A stretch of DNA of 64,000 nt, from NCBI GenBank assembly GCA_963691705.1, contig OY829546.1, positions 36,240,040 to 36,304,039 of the forward strand, given 5' to 3'. Made by a program: the position numbers and the translations under genes. Of the stretch, positions 1 through 11,226 are shown in pieces. The notes under the pieces are model-generated. The model had not been told where the DNA came from, ran no database searches, and was given only the letters and a program-made list of their open reading frames with translations. The stretch comes from Viola odorata. Taxonomy: Eukaryota > Streptophyta > Magnoliopsida > Malpighiales > Violaceae. Positions within the stretch are counted from its first letter, which is position 1; every line of letters begins with the position of its first letter.

Positions 1-2
1 AC

Positions 3-626
3 GCTGGAGAAGATCAGAACATTCAGCTGTACGCCCATGACTGGGCCCACCCTTTCTGCCTCAAAGGGCACGGCATCTCTGCAACCACAATACCAGAATA
101 TCCACAGTGGAGGTCGAGACGAGTTAATGGTAATGTCTTACCTCGCCCAGAAAATCAAAAACCGATGGAAGAAGAAGGGGAATCGCAAGTGAGCGAAGGA
201 ATGGATGTCATGGCTTACGCTCAAGTGGTAGAACAGATGCTAGCAGCACAAGAAGAACGAGATTTGATGATAGAGGAAAGGGATATGGCTGAAGCTCGTC
301 AATGTGGCTTAAAGGTCCAGATGAATGAACTGGACAGGCAGCACAAGGAGTTCGTCCGCGTACAAACAGTACAAAAGAATGTGGCCCTTAGGGCCTTTAA
401 GGAACGCTTGAGCAGTGAAACCCGCAAAAGAGAAGCATCAAGTGCCATAATTGAAGACAGGGATTCAACGATAAGGGTTTTGACTACTCGCGCAGACTTG
501 GGAGAAAGGAACAACCAAGTACTGCAAAGCCGAATTACCGCCTTAGAGGCTGAGTTAGAGATGAAGAAAGGGGAGTTGGCTTCGATGGAGTACCTTTGGC
601 AGCAGGACTCGGACGCCCAAGAATGA
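3..626 (+). CDS. ORF1 C-terminal part, coiled-coil protein of Ogre-type element A (partial)
   Basis: The reading frame is open from the window edge to the stop at 624-626, about 207 codons. It matches the last third of the ORF1 copies in B and C. The N-terminal DUF7745-like (plant mobile domain related) region seen in C is outside the window. The visible part has a tryptophan/proline-containing segment (about 30-165) and then a long charged helix rich in E, R, K and Q (about 165-600), most likely a coiled coil. ORF1 upstream of gag is a known trait of Ogre elements and its function is unknown. An internal ATG at 165 is in the same frame, but homology continues upstream of it, so it is not the natural start. 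Confidence 0.7.
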   Translation, partial: AGEDQNIQLYAHDWAHPFCLKGHGISATTIPEYPQWRSRRVNGNVLPRPENQKPMEEEGESQVSEGMDVMAYAQVVEQMLAAQEERDLMIEERDMAEARQCGLKVQMNELDRQHKEFVRVQTVQKNVALRAFKERLSSETRKREASSAIIEDRDSTIRVLTTRADLGERNNQVLQSRITALEAELEMKKGELASMEYLWQQDSDAQE

Positions 627-1400
627 CACCTTCAGGGAAAGGCTCGGAGATCGGCCCATCTGTTCTGTTTAGCTAGGACCCCTAATTTCATCTACCCTAG
701 CCATTTTTGATGAATTTAGGAAGTTGGCAAGTCTACCATATTTTGTAAACGCTTTCTAATAAAGTCGTACTCTTTCGGATATTTATTAAATCGACTCATC
801 TTTTCCATATCAACTATCCCTCCAATATAAACTCAAAAAAATAAAAAAATAAAAATAAAAAAAAAAATTCCCCCCGGGGTAAAACACAATCATCTCACCG
901 AAATTCCGAAAAATCAGAACAAGTATTCAAAACATCCGAGTATCACTCACTCATGGCCATGTCTTCCTAGTTTATCACAAAAACTCCAAAGATTGTCGCC
1001 TCTCCCCTCGGTTGAGTTTACCAGGCATCAGACATTACATCGTCAAGAGTATAGCGTAAAAGAGACCTTCCTGGCATAGCGGCATTGGTTACCCCTGCTG
1101 ATTTGGGCTTCGCCGTTAGCATGTCAGATTGGCTTCATATCGGGGGAATGTATAGAGGCTTCCTTCGTATCTTGTCAACCACTGGGATTCCTCGCCTCAC
1201 CGACCTCCTTGAAAATATCAAATGAAAGTGTGGCCGGAAAACGAATGAGCAAATGTGGAGGCCTCGGGATTGCATATCACCTGTATATCCTCACTTGTAT
1301 TTACTTTTTCTGTGTTTTTCCCTTTTTCAGGTTCACGATAGCTCCTCGAAAGCAAGCTACTCCGCACAGGCTCCCCCTAACTAGACTTCAAAAACGAAAA
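627..1400 (+). other. Spacer between ORF1 and gag with A-rich tract and acceptor-like site (element A)
   Basis: There is no gene here. It holds an A-rich low-complexity tract at about 832-870 followed by a C/G block. B (about 25836-25890) and C (about 54507-54580) have far longer and differently structured tracts at the same place. Just before gag, at about 1311-1330, a pyrimidine tract ends in CAG, resembling a splice acceptor. The equivalent sites in B and C also end in AG. The gag frame is open back to 1209 without an ATG in the added part. An intron or internal leader here is possible, but no clear donor stands out. Confidence 0.45.
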
Positions 1401-4400
1401 ATGACTGAACTGGCCAAGACCGACGAAGCACTAATGGCTAGAATCGCAGAGTTAGAGGAGCAAGTTAAGATTACTACAGAAAGAGCCACTAGGGCCGAAA
1501 AGGAAAGAGATGAAGTTGTCGCCGAAGTACCACCGGGTTTTGATCTCCCTCAAACAAAAGGACCTCACTCTTCGCTCACCGTCGCAGGACCTTCCGTACT
1601 CCCGCCACTTTCTGGTCCCCCGGGCCATTGGAGATGGGTTAGTCCCTTCACTGTACCCAACGTTGCGAGTCCTCCAGTTAAGACGGGTGAAGAGATCTCC
1701 CCGTCGCTTCAGTACCTTTCAATCAACCCTGTTGTGGACCCCAGCAAGAGCCAGGCCCACCCAGAGGACCTGTATCTCCCTCCTATTCCTCCGAGCACAG
1801 TTCCCGGACCTGTGGGAACTCAGCTCCTCACTTTCAACCCAGCACAACCTCAGTTCTCATCAGAACCAATGCTGCCCTTCGGTTCTAACCCCATTGGGGC
1901 CGAGCAACCGAAAGGGGATCGACTGAATCTTCTCGAGGAGAGGCTCCGAGCAATCGAAGGGGCAGATCCATTCGATCCCACAGGTCCCGCCGACATGTGC
2001 ATGGTCCCCGGGATCGTCATACCTCCGAAGTACAAGATCCCGGACTTCGAAAAATATACTGGGGTAGAATGCCCGAAGACCCACCTCAGAGCATACTGCA
2101 ACAAGATGGCAGAGATGATCCACAACGAACCGTTGTTGATCCATTTATTCCGAGAAAGCTTGACCAAACACGCCCTAACTTGGTATATGGAGCTGGACAA
2201 AGCCAGGATCAGGACGTGGAGAGACCTGTCCGATGCCTTCTACCGACAATACAAATTCAACATGGAGGTGGCTCCTGACCGCGCCGACCTGCAAAATCTG
2301 GATAAAAAAATCGGCGAGTCCGTGAAGACCTATGCGCAAAGATGGAGAGAGTTGGCTTCGAGAATCTCTCCACCCTTAAGTGACAAGGAACTCTTATCGA
2401 TTTTCTTGCACACCTTCAAAGCTCCCTACTACACCTACCTGATCTCGAACCCCTCAAACAGCTTCTCCGACATGGTCCTAATTGCCGAAAGAGTCGAGCA
2501 AGGGATTAAGTCTGGGCGAATCATGCATCCAACACCAGAGTCTGTACCAAAGAAAGCATCAGTCGTGAAAAGGGACGTCGGATTTTTCGCTCCCCAAGTT
2601 AATCAGGGGCAGCCGTTTCCGCCACCACCGCCTTATTTGGTACCACTGCCGTATCAGCCGGCATCACTATATCAACCCACCTCCTTTCCTTTTAATTCAC
2701 CACCAATCGCTAATATCCTACCTCAAAATCCTACTCATTTCCCACCACCTCCAGTGCAAACATCACAACCTATACAACCCAAACCATATAACCCACCAAA
2801 AGACCCAAATAACCAAAACACGACCAACAATCGGTGGAACCGAGAGCCTCCACCTCCTCTCCCTCTCCCTGCAGGAGAAATCTACAAACATCTCCTGGCG
2901 GCCGGACAGATCGTACCGGTTCCGGCTCAGCCTCAATTGCCTCCTTACCCAAAGTGGTATGATCACAACGCAAGATGCGAATATCACGCTGGAGCCCCAG
3001 GTCACACTCTGGAAAATTGCTTCGCATTCAAGGCAAAGGTCCATCACTTGATCAAAAGTGGATGGGTATCTTTCGAAGGATTAGCAAAAGGACCCAACAC
3101 ATCCACCAACCCTCTTCCCAATCATTCCCAAGGAAAGGGAGGGGTGAATGCCATCTCGGCAAGAGAAAGCAACGACCATTTATCTTCCGCATCGAGTTGG
3201 CCACAAGAACAGCTTTTCCAGGCCTTAGCTCGAGAGGGATATGTGCTATACTCAGGGGGCAATCTGAGTCACTGCATGTACTGCAAAGGAAGCGACGGTC
3301 ACAAGATCCGAAGCTGCAAGTCGTTCGCAGAAAAGGTGAGACAACTCTCGAGTCTCGGGGTAATACAAACCCAGAAAGTGACCCCTGGGGAAGGATCCAT
3401 CAACACGATCGGAGATGGATTTCCTATCCCGCATCACGCCAATGGAACCCCGCTCTAAATGGTCCAGAAGAAAAGATCGACTTCATCGTGCAAGCGGTTC
3501 TCCGCGCGCCGCGACGAAGGCGACCGCGAGATTGACACCTTGGGCCAACCTTCCGGGAAGTTCGATTACCTTGTCAGGTATTCGGCACCACCTTCCTATT
3601 CTAGCACAGTGCCCTTACTACCTTCTTGGGAATCCTCAGACTCCGAGTCATACCCTTCACCGACATGGTCGCTTCCTCCGTTTCCTTTGAAAGAGATCTA
3701 CGCAAGCCTTTTGGCAGACGGGCAGATTACACCATCCCCACTCTCACCTCAATCCCTTCCTTACCCTAGCTAGTATGATCCAAAGGATAGCTGCGAATAT
3801 CACGCCGGAACCCGAGGACATTCCTTGGAAAACTGCTACGACTTTAGAGAGAAGGTCGAGCACCTAACCAAAGAAGGACGAATCTCGTCCAAAGGTTTGA
3901 CAAGGGGTCCTGATATGACAACCAGTCCTCTACGGCACCATAATCCTGGGATGAGCGACATTTCTTCCATTGGAATTGACCTTTCTCACCTATCGATGGG
4001 GGAAGTACCCAATGAAGAATTGTTCTTCGCATTAGCCAACAACGCTTATTTGCCATTCCCAGGGAATAGTCAGGCCCAATGCCTATTCTGCCAAGGGGAA
4101 AGCAAGCATGACATCCAGGATTGCAGACTTTTTCGGTAAAAAGTCAAGCAACTCGCAACATTCGGGATCATTCAAACCAAAGGGGAAACCCAAGGAGCCA
4201 TCAACGCCGTCGAGGACAATCCACCAGCACCTTTCTCCTTCGAATATGTGGCCCAGGCAGGGGAGGCAGCCACGATCCCACGCAAAGTAGTATTCACATT
4301 AGCTGTGAATACTCCCAGCCGGGACTTACACGCGGTCCCATTCAACTACGGATACACGGTGGTCACCACCCCTCCTGCAGTCGCACCAACAACACTCGCT

Positions 4401-5768
4401 ATCGGCGAAACCTCTCATATCGGGGGCATGACCCGCACTGGAAGATGTTACATTTCGGAGGAAGTAGAAAAGCAACGACAAGCCAAAGGGAAAGACCCTG
4501 TGATCCGCGAAGAGACGATAGAGGAGGCGCAAGGTTTGAGCAAACCTGTAACCGAGGACGAGACAGCTGAGTTCCTCAAGATCATGAAACAGAGCGAGTT
4601 CAGCATCATCGAACAGCTAAAGAAAACCCCAGCTCGTATCTCCATCATGGAGCTGATCCTCACTTCAGAGCCGCATCGCCAAGCTCTCTTAAAAGTCTTG
4701 AAACAAGCTTTCGTGACTAAGGATATCACCAAAGAAGGGGTGGAAAACCTTGTCGGAAGGATCCAAGCCTTAAGCAGCATTTCCTTCTCGGAAGAAGAGA
4801 TCGACCCCTCGGGAAGAGATCACAACAAGGCCCTATACATCACGGTGGAATGTAAGAGACACGTCATAGCAAAGGCCCTAATCGACAATGGGTCCGCACT
4901 TAATGTCATGCCCAGGCAAGTCCTTGAACAGCTGTCGGTCGATTCCTCCCTCATAAAACCTAGCGGAATGATGGCGAGGACTTTCGATGGCACCACTCGA
5001 GAGATCATCGGGAACATTGAGTTGGATATGGTCATCGGGCCCCACCCTTTCATCTTGACATTCCAGATCATGGAAATCCAACCCGCCTATAGCATGCTTC
5101 TAGGACGGCCTTGGATCCATTCAGCGGGAGCCGTCCCCTCTTCCCTGCATCAGTGCCTCAAATACGTCAAAGACAATGCCCTCATCACGATAAAGGCTGA
5201 AGAAGCCTTGATTTTGGCCAAGCATGCATCCGTGCCTTACATCGAAACTGCCGAAACCTTGGAGAGTTCCTTCCAAGCCTTTGAAATCGTCAACGCGGGT
5301 TGGATCGAGGAGGGATCCCCCGTTTGTGAAACCTCAAAATCGGGGGTAGCCGAAACAACCACTAAGTCAACACTAGAGGGAAGCTTCCAATTAGGAAAAC
5401 GGCTCGGGGCCGAGTTACAAGGATCGAAAGGCTGGGCGCCTCCGAAGAGCTTCGGAGATCGATTTGGGTTAGGGTACCAACCCAGCAAAGCCGATTTCAC
5501 CAGGATCGCCCAAGAAAAGAAAGAAAAGCAGCTGGCTAAGCTATTTGGACGTTCTGCGCCAGAGGGCAAAATGCCGATTCCCCATATCAGAACCACGTTC
5601 CCCTTCGCCGCTGAAACCATCAATGAAAATCCAATCAGGGTATCAGACCTCCGTATCTGCACTCTAGGAGAAGAAGGATCGTCGCCTGGGTCAGTCATTT
5701 TCGTTAAGAAGTCAGGGGAGTCTGTGGGCAACTGGACCATCACCATGCTTCCGGATGTCTCTCCGTAA
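1401..5768 (+). pseudogene. gag-pro: gag-pro of element A, one frame with three nonsense codons
   Basis: From the ATG at 1401 one frame runs to TAA 5766-5768 (about 1,455 codons) but is broken by TAA 3456-3458, TAG 3771-3773 and TAA 4137-4139. The corresponding codons in C are CAA, TGG and CAA, so these are sense-to-stop transitions. Rough residues from this ATG: coiled coil 15-35, proline-rich stretch, capsid-like Retrotrans_gag helices around 236-290, Pro-rich linker, then four zinc-knuckle-like motifs starting near residues 526, 625, 798 and 894. They form two pairs (CX2HX5HX4C then CX2CX5HX4C). Aspartic protease follows, with DNGSALN near 1162 and LLGRP near 1234. Gag would form the particle and protease would process it. 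The frame is open upstream to 1209, but 1401 is the first conserved ATG. Confidence 0.85.
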
Positions 5769-5907
5769 TTTCTCATTTTGAAAAATATATATGTTTTTGG
5801 CACGTTAAACATTTTTGTAGGGACTCCTGTTCCCTTTTGTTAAAAATCAATATATATGCAAATTTTCATTTTACGCATCTCTTTTTTTTTCGCGCTTTTA
5901 ATTTCAG
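5765..5907 (+). other. Putative pro/RT intron of element A (143 nt)
   Basis: GT at 5765-5766 overlaps the protease stop codon, and an AG at 5906-5907 follows a T-rich tract and TTTCAG. Removing 143 nt deletes the stop and joins the protease frame to the RT frame in phase at the conserved ATGAGT. B (20928-20778) and C (49593-49443) have the same GT and AG, spaced 151 nt, with the same in-phase result. An intron between protease and RT is an established trait of Ogre elements; the exact sites here are my inference. Confidence 0.75.
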
Positions 5908-8900
5908 GATGAGTGTTAGTTCGGATTGTCTTGATAAAACCTATGTCTTTACTGGCGAAGAAATCATCGCTACGACCGAAGATAAGGACGAAGTCTCCGA
6001 CGAACTGACCCGTTTACTAGAAAGTTCAGAAAAGGAAATAACCCCTCATCGGGAGGAATTGGACGAAGTAAACTTGAGGGCAAGCAATGAGAGTCAAAAA
6101 CTGGTCAAGATCGGAACTACCCTGGATACGACTCAGAGAGAAAGGTTGATTTCTCTCCTCAAGGACTACTCCGATGTATTAGCATGGTCATACGCCGACA
6201 TGCCAGGTCTTGATCCCGGGATAGTTGAGCATCGTATTCCGTTAAAACCTGAGTTTAAGCCTGTCAAGCAAAAACTTCGGAGGATGCATCCAGACATCCT
6301 TCTGAAAATCAAAGAAGAAGTTACCAAGCAACTAGACGCGGGTTTTTTGAAAGTTGCGGAGTACCCAGAATGGATCGCCAACATAGTGGCAGTGCCTAAG
6401 AAAGATGGGAAGGTTCGCATGTGCATGGACTTTCGGGATCTCAATCGAGCTAGCCCTAAAGACGACTTCCCTCTTCCCCATATCGACATCTTGGTAGATA
6501 GTGCCGCCAGAAATGACATGTTCTCTTTCATGGACGGATTCTCGGGGTACAATCAGATCAAGATGGCACCCGAGGACAGTGAAAAGACGACCTTCATCAC
6601 GCCCTGGGGAACCTTCTGCTACAAAGTGATGCCCTTCGGATTAAAGAACGCAGGAGCCACGTACCAACGTGCTGCTGTCACCCTTTTCCACGACATGATG
6701 CATAAAGAATTGGAAATATATGTCGACGACATGATAGCCAAGTCTCGCGGCACGCAAGATCATGTGGACATCCTGAGGAAGGTGTTCGAACGGTTGAGGC
6801 AATTTCGGCTACGGCTAAACCCAGCTAAGTGTACCTTCGGAGTGACTTCCGGGAAGTTATTGGGATTCATCGTCAGCAACAAAGGTATAGAAGTGGATCC
6901 TGATAAGATAAAAGCCATTCAGGAGCTACCCGCTCCCAGCACCGAAATGGAAGTACGAAGCTTTTTTAGGACGCATCAACTACATCGCTCGCTTTATCAG
7001 CCAGTTAACACTTACCTGCGAGCCGATGTTCAAGATGCTAAGGAAACACGGAAATGCAGAATGGGACGAAGACTGCCAAAAAGCCTTCGAGAAAATCAAG
7101 ACATATCTGCAAAGCCCACCGGTACTAGTTCCCCCGACGCCAGGACGGCCCTTGCTCATGTACATGACAGTCACGGCTAGCGCCATGGGTTGCGTTTTGG
7201 GACAGCACGACGAGTCTGGAAGGCGTGAACAAGCCATCTACTACCTCAGCAAAAAATTCAACGAGTGCGAAATGCGCTACTCTATGTTAGAACAAACTTG
7301 TTGCGCCCTAGCATGGTGCGCCCGAAGGCTCCGGCAGTACATGTTGTATTACACGACTTGGCTAATCTCTTGCATGGACCCCTTGAAATACATTTTCGAA
7401 AAGCCGTACCTGTCAAGTCGCATTTGTAGATGGCAAGTCTTATTAGCTGAGCACGAGATCATCTATGTGACTCAGAAAGCGGTTAAAGCAAGCGCCCTCG
7501 CCGATCACTTGGCCGATCATGCCTCGGACGAGTACGAGTCATTGAGCTTCGACTTCCCCGATGAGGACATCATAATGATTGAAGATGAGATCACAGAAAA
7601 TCTCCGAGAAGACGATTGGTGGACCATGTTCTTCGACGGTGCGGTGAACCTCTCGGGCAAGGGAGTGGGAGCCGTGGTCATAGCCCCAGATGGCCGTCAA
7701 TTCCCCATAGCATGCAAATTGAACTTCCCATGCACCAATAATGTCGCCGAGTATGAGGCATGCATCAGTGGTCTGACAGCAGCCATCGACTTAAAAGTAA
7801 AGAAGCTCCGAATCTTCGGCGATTCAGCACTCGTCATCTATCAAGCCCAGGATCTATGGCAGACACGGGATTCCAAGCTCATCCCTTATCAAAGGCTACT
7901 CACCCAACTCACACGGGAATTCGAGGAGACCGAATTCGACCGAGTCGACAGAGAAAAGAACCGCTTCGCAGATGCATTAGCCACGTTGGCCTCAATGTTT
8001 AAGTTAGAATGCGGAGTAATGCTCCAACCATTGAGAGTGGAAGTAAAGGAAACTCCGGCATGTTGTGTCGCCTTGGAAGAGGAACCTGACGGCAAGCCAT
8101 GGTTCTACGACCTAGTACAGTTCATCAGAAACCGGGAGTACCCACCGGGGGCAAGCCGGGTTAGCAAAAAGACCCTCCAACGCTTAGCACTAGACTTCTA
8201 CCTCGACGGCGAGGTTCTATATAAAAGGAGAGCTGATGGAGCTTTGCTTCGCTGCGTCACCATGACCGAGGCAAAGAGAATCATAGCAGAGATCCACGAA
8301 GGGGTTTGTTCCACACACGCAAGTGGGCACATGATGGCCAGACAGATCATGAGGCAAGGCTACTTTTGGCTCACCATCGAGCGCGATTGCATCGGCTATT
8401 TCCGGAAGTGCCACAAGTGTCAAATCTACGCGGATCATCTCCATGTCCCTCCAGCCCCGTCTCTTCAGCATGACATCGCCTTGGCCTTTTGCGATGTGGG
8501 GAATCGACATCATCGGCCAAATTCATCCCACAGCCTCTAATGGCCATCGCTTCATCCTGGTAGCGATCGACTACTTCACTAAGTGGGTAGAGGCCACCTC
8601 TTACTCCAACATCACTCAGAAAACCACCATGCGATTCATTGAGAGAAATATCATTTGCCGTCATGGGGTCCCAGAAACCATCATCACGGACAACGGCACC
8701 AATCTCAACGGAAAGATGATTGACGATCTTTGCCAACGTTGGAAGGTGAAGCACCGAAACTCGTCACCATATCGACCAAAGATGAATGGCGCAGTCGAAG
8801 CAGCAAACAAGAACCTGAAGAGGGTCATCCAAAAGATGGTAATCACTCACAAAGACTGGCACGACATGCTTCCCTTCGCACTACATGCTTATCGGATAGC

Positions 8901-9348
8901 AACCCGTACGTCCACAGGGGCAACTCCCTACTCATTAGTTTACGGCATGGAAGCCGTAATTCCCCTCGAGGTAGAAATTCCTTCTCTCAGAATCCTGGCA
9001 GAATCTGAAGTAGAAGAATCTGATTGGGCGAGAGTGAGGTACGAGCAGCTGAACCTCCTTCCCGAAAAGTGCTTGGCCGCTATCTGCCATGCGCAATTAT
9101 ATCAGCAAAGAATGGTCAACGCTTATAACAAGAAAGTGCGACCTCGCAAATTCGAGGCTGGGAATTTAGTGCTAAAGAAAATTCTCCCTCATCAGGAGGC
9201 CAGCAAAGGAAAGTGGGCCCCAAGGTACGAGGGCCCGTACCTGGTCAAAAGTGCATTCTCAGGGGGTGCCCTAATGCTAACCAACATGGATGGAGACGAT
9301 CTCCCGAAACCGGTAAATGCCGATGCAGTCAAGAGATACTTCGCCTGA
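5908..9348 (+). pseudogene. pol: pol (RT-RNase H-aRNase H-integrase) of element A, two frameshifts
   Basis: RT starts at ATG 5909 just after the acceptor. RT motifs include FSGYNQ (about 6538) and YVDDM at 6719-6733. The first RNase H region surrounds about 7180-7400. The second, archaeal-type RNase H (FFDGAVNLSGKG onward) covers about 7615-7990 and is the Tat-lineage hallmark. Integrase has an H/C zinc-binding region about 8300-8430, the first Asp in WGIDIIG near 8500, DNGTN near 8690 and the catalytic Glu near 8800. Relative to B and C there is an extra T in the run 6962-6967 and an extra base near 8459, so three frame segments carry the protein (to 7180, 7026-8540, 8443-9348). There is no chromodomain. 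It would reverse-transcribe and integrate the element if intact. Confidence 0.9.
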
Positions 9349-10570
9349 AGCATCGTGGACAGAGCGTCCGGGCAGACCAAGGACATAGGGTTTTATCATG
9401 ACAATCTAGCACAAACATTTGTCCTGAAATGAATAAAATAAGTTTTTTCAAGAGATGCTTTGTTTTAAAATTTGTTGTCCCCTGTTTTTTCTTAAAATTG
9501 TGAGATGACAAAAGGAGGCATGGCATGGATGGATCCCCAGGAGTAGCTCGGGACGCAAGACGCGTCACTTAGACTAACGCCACTAATCATTCTTCAGTTT
9601 TGCAGGGACGTAAGGTCTCACGCCTCAGCTCGTCATCACGATAGAACCAGAGAGTTCCGCTCGTAGGAGCTGTTGAATTGCCGTAGCAGGCCACCTTCAA
9701 GAGCGAATCAGGAAAGATTTTAAGACAAACCATCACCATCTAAAGCGAGATTTCTTTTCCTCGCAGTGCTACCGGCGCAGCCGGCATCGCAAATAATCGG
9801 TCTCAAAGGACTAAACGTTGGACCAAAATCCCAAAGCCCATCCGATGCAAGTCACACCGCGATGACTCACGGATAGCCCGTCTAAAAGGGAGAGCTTAAA
9901 ACTTATCAATCACATTACTTTTGCTAAAAAATTGTCTTGCATTTACTCCTCATTTGTCATCACCTTGTCTTTTTCAGGGACTAGGTCGTCCCAATTCGTT
10001 GCCTGCAGAAGAACGGTAAGCATACACCCTTGCGGCCCCGCTGCACATCTCGGAGACAGAGGATTTCCCCTTTACCCCCGAGCAATCACGAAGCCCATCA
10101 ACGAAGGTCTAACAAGAACCGGTAAGTAAATGGACCAAATGCGTATCTCATCATCCCTTCAACCTGGATCGGCGGTTCCCACAAAACAGCTGAAAAAGAA
10201 ACCAATCAGTGCATCTAAGCAAGGCATTCTGGAGCTGGGACTACGTCATAAGCACCCTCAAAAAGCCGAGTTAAAGGAAGGGAGAATCCCTGAACTTATC
10301 TTAGTTTTGTTTTTAAATTAATTTCCCTTTCCGTTTTCCCCTCTGCATCTCACAGGGACGGGAAGCATCTCGCTGTCATCCGCAGGGAGCTTGTGGAAGA
10401 CGCCCGCGCAGCCCCGCTGCGCGGTTCAGGGGAGTCCCTCTTTCTTTTCCCTTTATTTAAATTTGTTTTTATTCTTGCTCGCTTTGATTAGCTTTAAGGC
10501 GAGTACGGTCGTCTGGCCCACTGGGGGGCAACCTTAGGTCCTCGTTAGAACGTTGCAAATAAGTCGTCCC
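9349..10570 (+). other. 3' untranslated region of A, first part: exon-like modules and GC hairpin
   Basis: I see no convincing gene. Three pyrimidine-rich tracts end in AG followed by GGAC (about 9603, 9977, 10356). Two donor-like sites follow the second one (ACG/GTAAGC near 10015 and CCG/GTAAGT near 10122). B and C keep these signals. At 10404-10424 a perfect 9-bp GC stem (CCGCGCAGC, loop CCC) is found, also present in B near 16272-16292 and mutated in C near 35008-35028. Short ORFs at 9932-10129 and 10130-10321 are similar in B and C but have no recognisable domain. Confidence 0.5.
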
Positions 10571-10921
10571 CCACATTCTAGCAATCAAACGTCTAGCAAT
10601 CAAAACATCTAGCAATCAAACATCTGGCCATCAAACATCCAGCAATCAAACATCTGGCCATCAAACATCCAGCAATCAAACATCTGGCCATCAAACCATC
10701 TAGCAATCAAACATCTGACCATCAAACCATCTAGCAATCAAACATCCAGCAATCAAACATCTGGCCATCAAACATCCAGCAATCAAACATCTGGCCATCA
10801 AACCATCTAGCAATCAAACATCTGGCCATCAAACCATCTAGCAATCAAACATCCAGCAATCAAACGTCTAGCAATCAAACCATCCGGCAATCAAATCATC
10901 AATCAATCAAAAATCAAAAAT
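10571..10921 (+). repeat. Short tandem repeat, AGCAATCAAACATC / GGCCATCAAACATC units
   Basis: About 350 bp of alternating 14-17-bp units, with higher-order units of about 30 bp, built on CAATCAAACATC and CCATCAAACATC. The same site in B (about 16035-16130) and C (about 34775-34870) has only about six units (on their opposite strand), so the array expanded in A or shrank in the other two. Confidence 0.85.
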
Positions 10922-11019
10922 CAATCAAAAATCCCTCTTTAGCCCGGCTCAAACAAAAGCATACTACTCTCATAAGCATTTTCATGCACAACATAGGTTA
11001 GGAATATTTAATCCCTCTG

Positions 11020-11226
11020 TTAACTCCAGCATCTATCCAAATTATGTGCCATGCATGATATTACCTGTTTGCTCTTATATCCGCGGTTTGCTCCGACGTA
11101 AGCAGTCACAAACAGATCCCGGTAAGCATTTTTGAGCCATCGCGCCTTATCCTTCATGAGTGTAAGAGCCTGACTAGATACTAGTTGAGTTCGCATAATA
11201 TCCAAGGTACATGCGCCATTAGACAT
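11020..11226 (-). CDS. Short antisense ORF between integrase and 3' LTR (element A), hypothetical
   Basis: A 68-residue ORF starts at ATG 11226 and runs opposite to the element. Element C carries the same ORF with the same length (34454-34660, plus strand), differing at about four residues; the region is deleted in B. It has no domain I recognise; it is mixed-charge and ends in a Cys/Trp-containing tail (RCWS). TATA-like sequences lie upstream on its strand (near 11295-11305 and 11236-11243). Some Tat-lineage elements such as maize Grande carry antisense ORFs in this interval, which makes this worth listing. It may equally be chance. Confidence 0.3.
   Translation of the reverse strand: MSNGACTLDIMRTQLVSSQALTLMKDKARWLKNAYRDLFVTAYVGANRGYKSKQVISCMAHNLDRCWS

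Noticed and set aside
7760..8002. Overlapping ORFs on either strand of gag and pol (for example 7760-8002, 18986-19243, 49582-50121)
   Set aside because: They are shadows of the real frames and recur only because the three copies are homologous.
10571..10921. CRISPR-like array of short regularly spaced repeats
   Set aside because: The units are contiguous and degenerate with no unique spacers, and the context is a plant retrotransposon.
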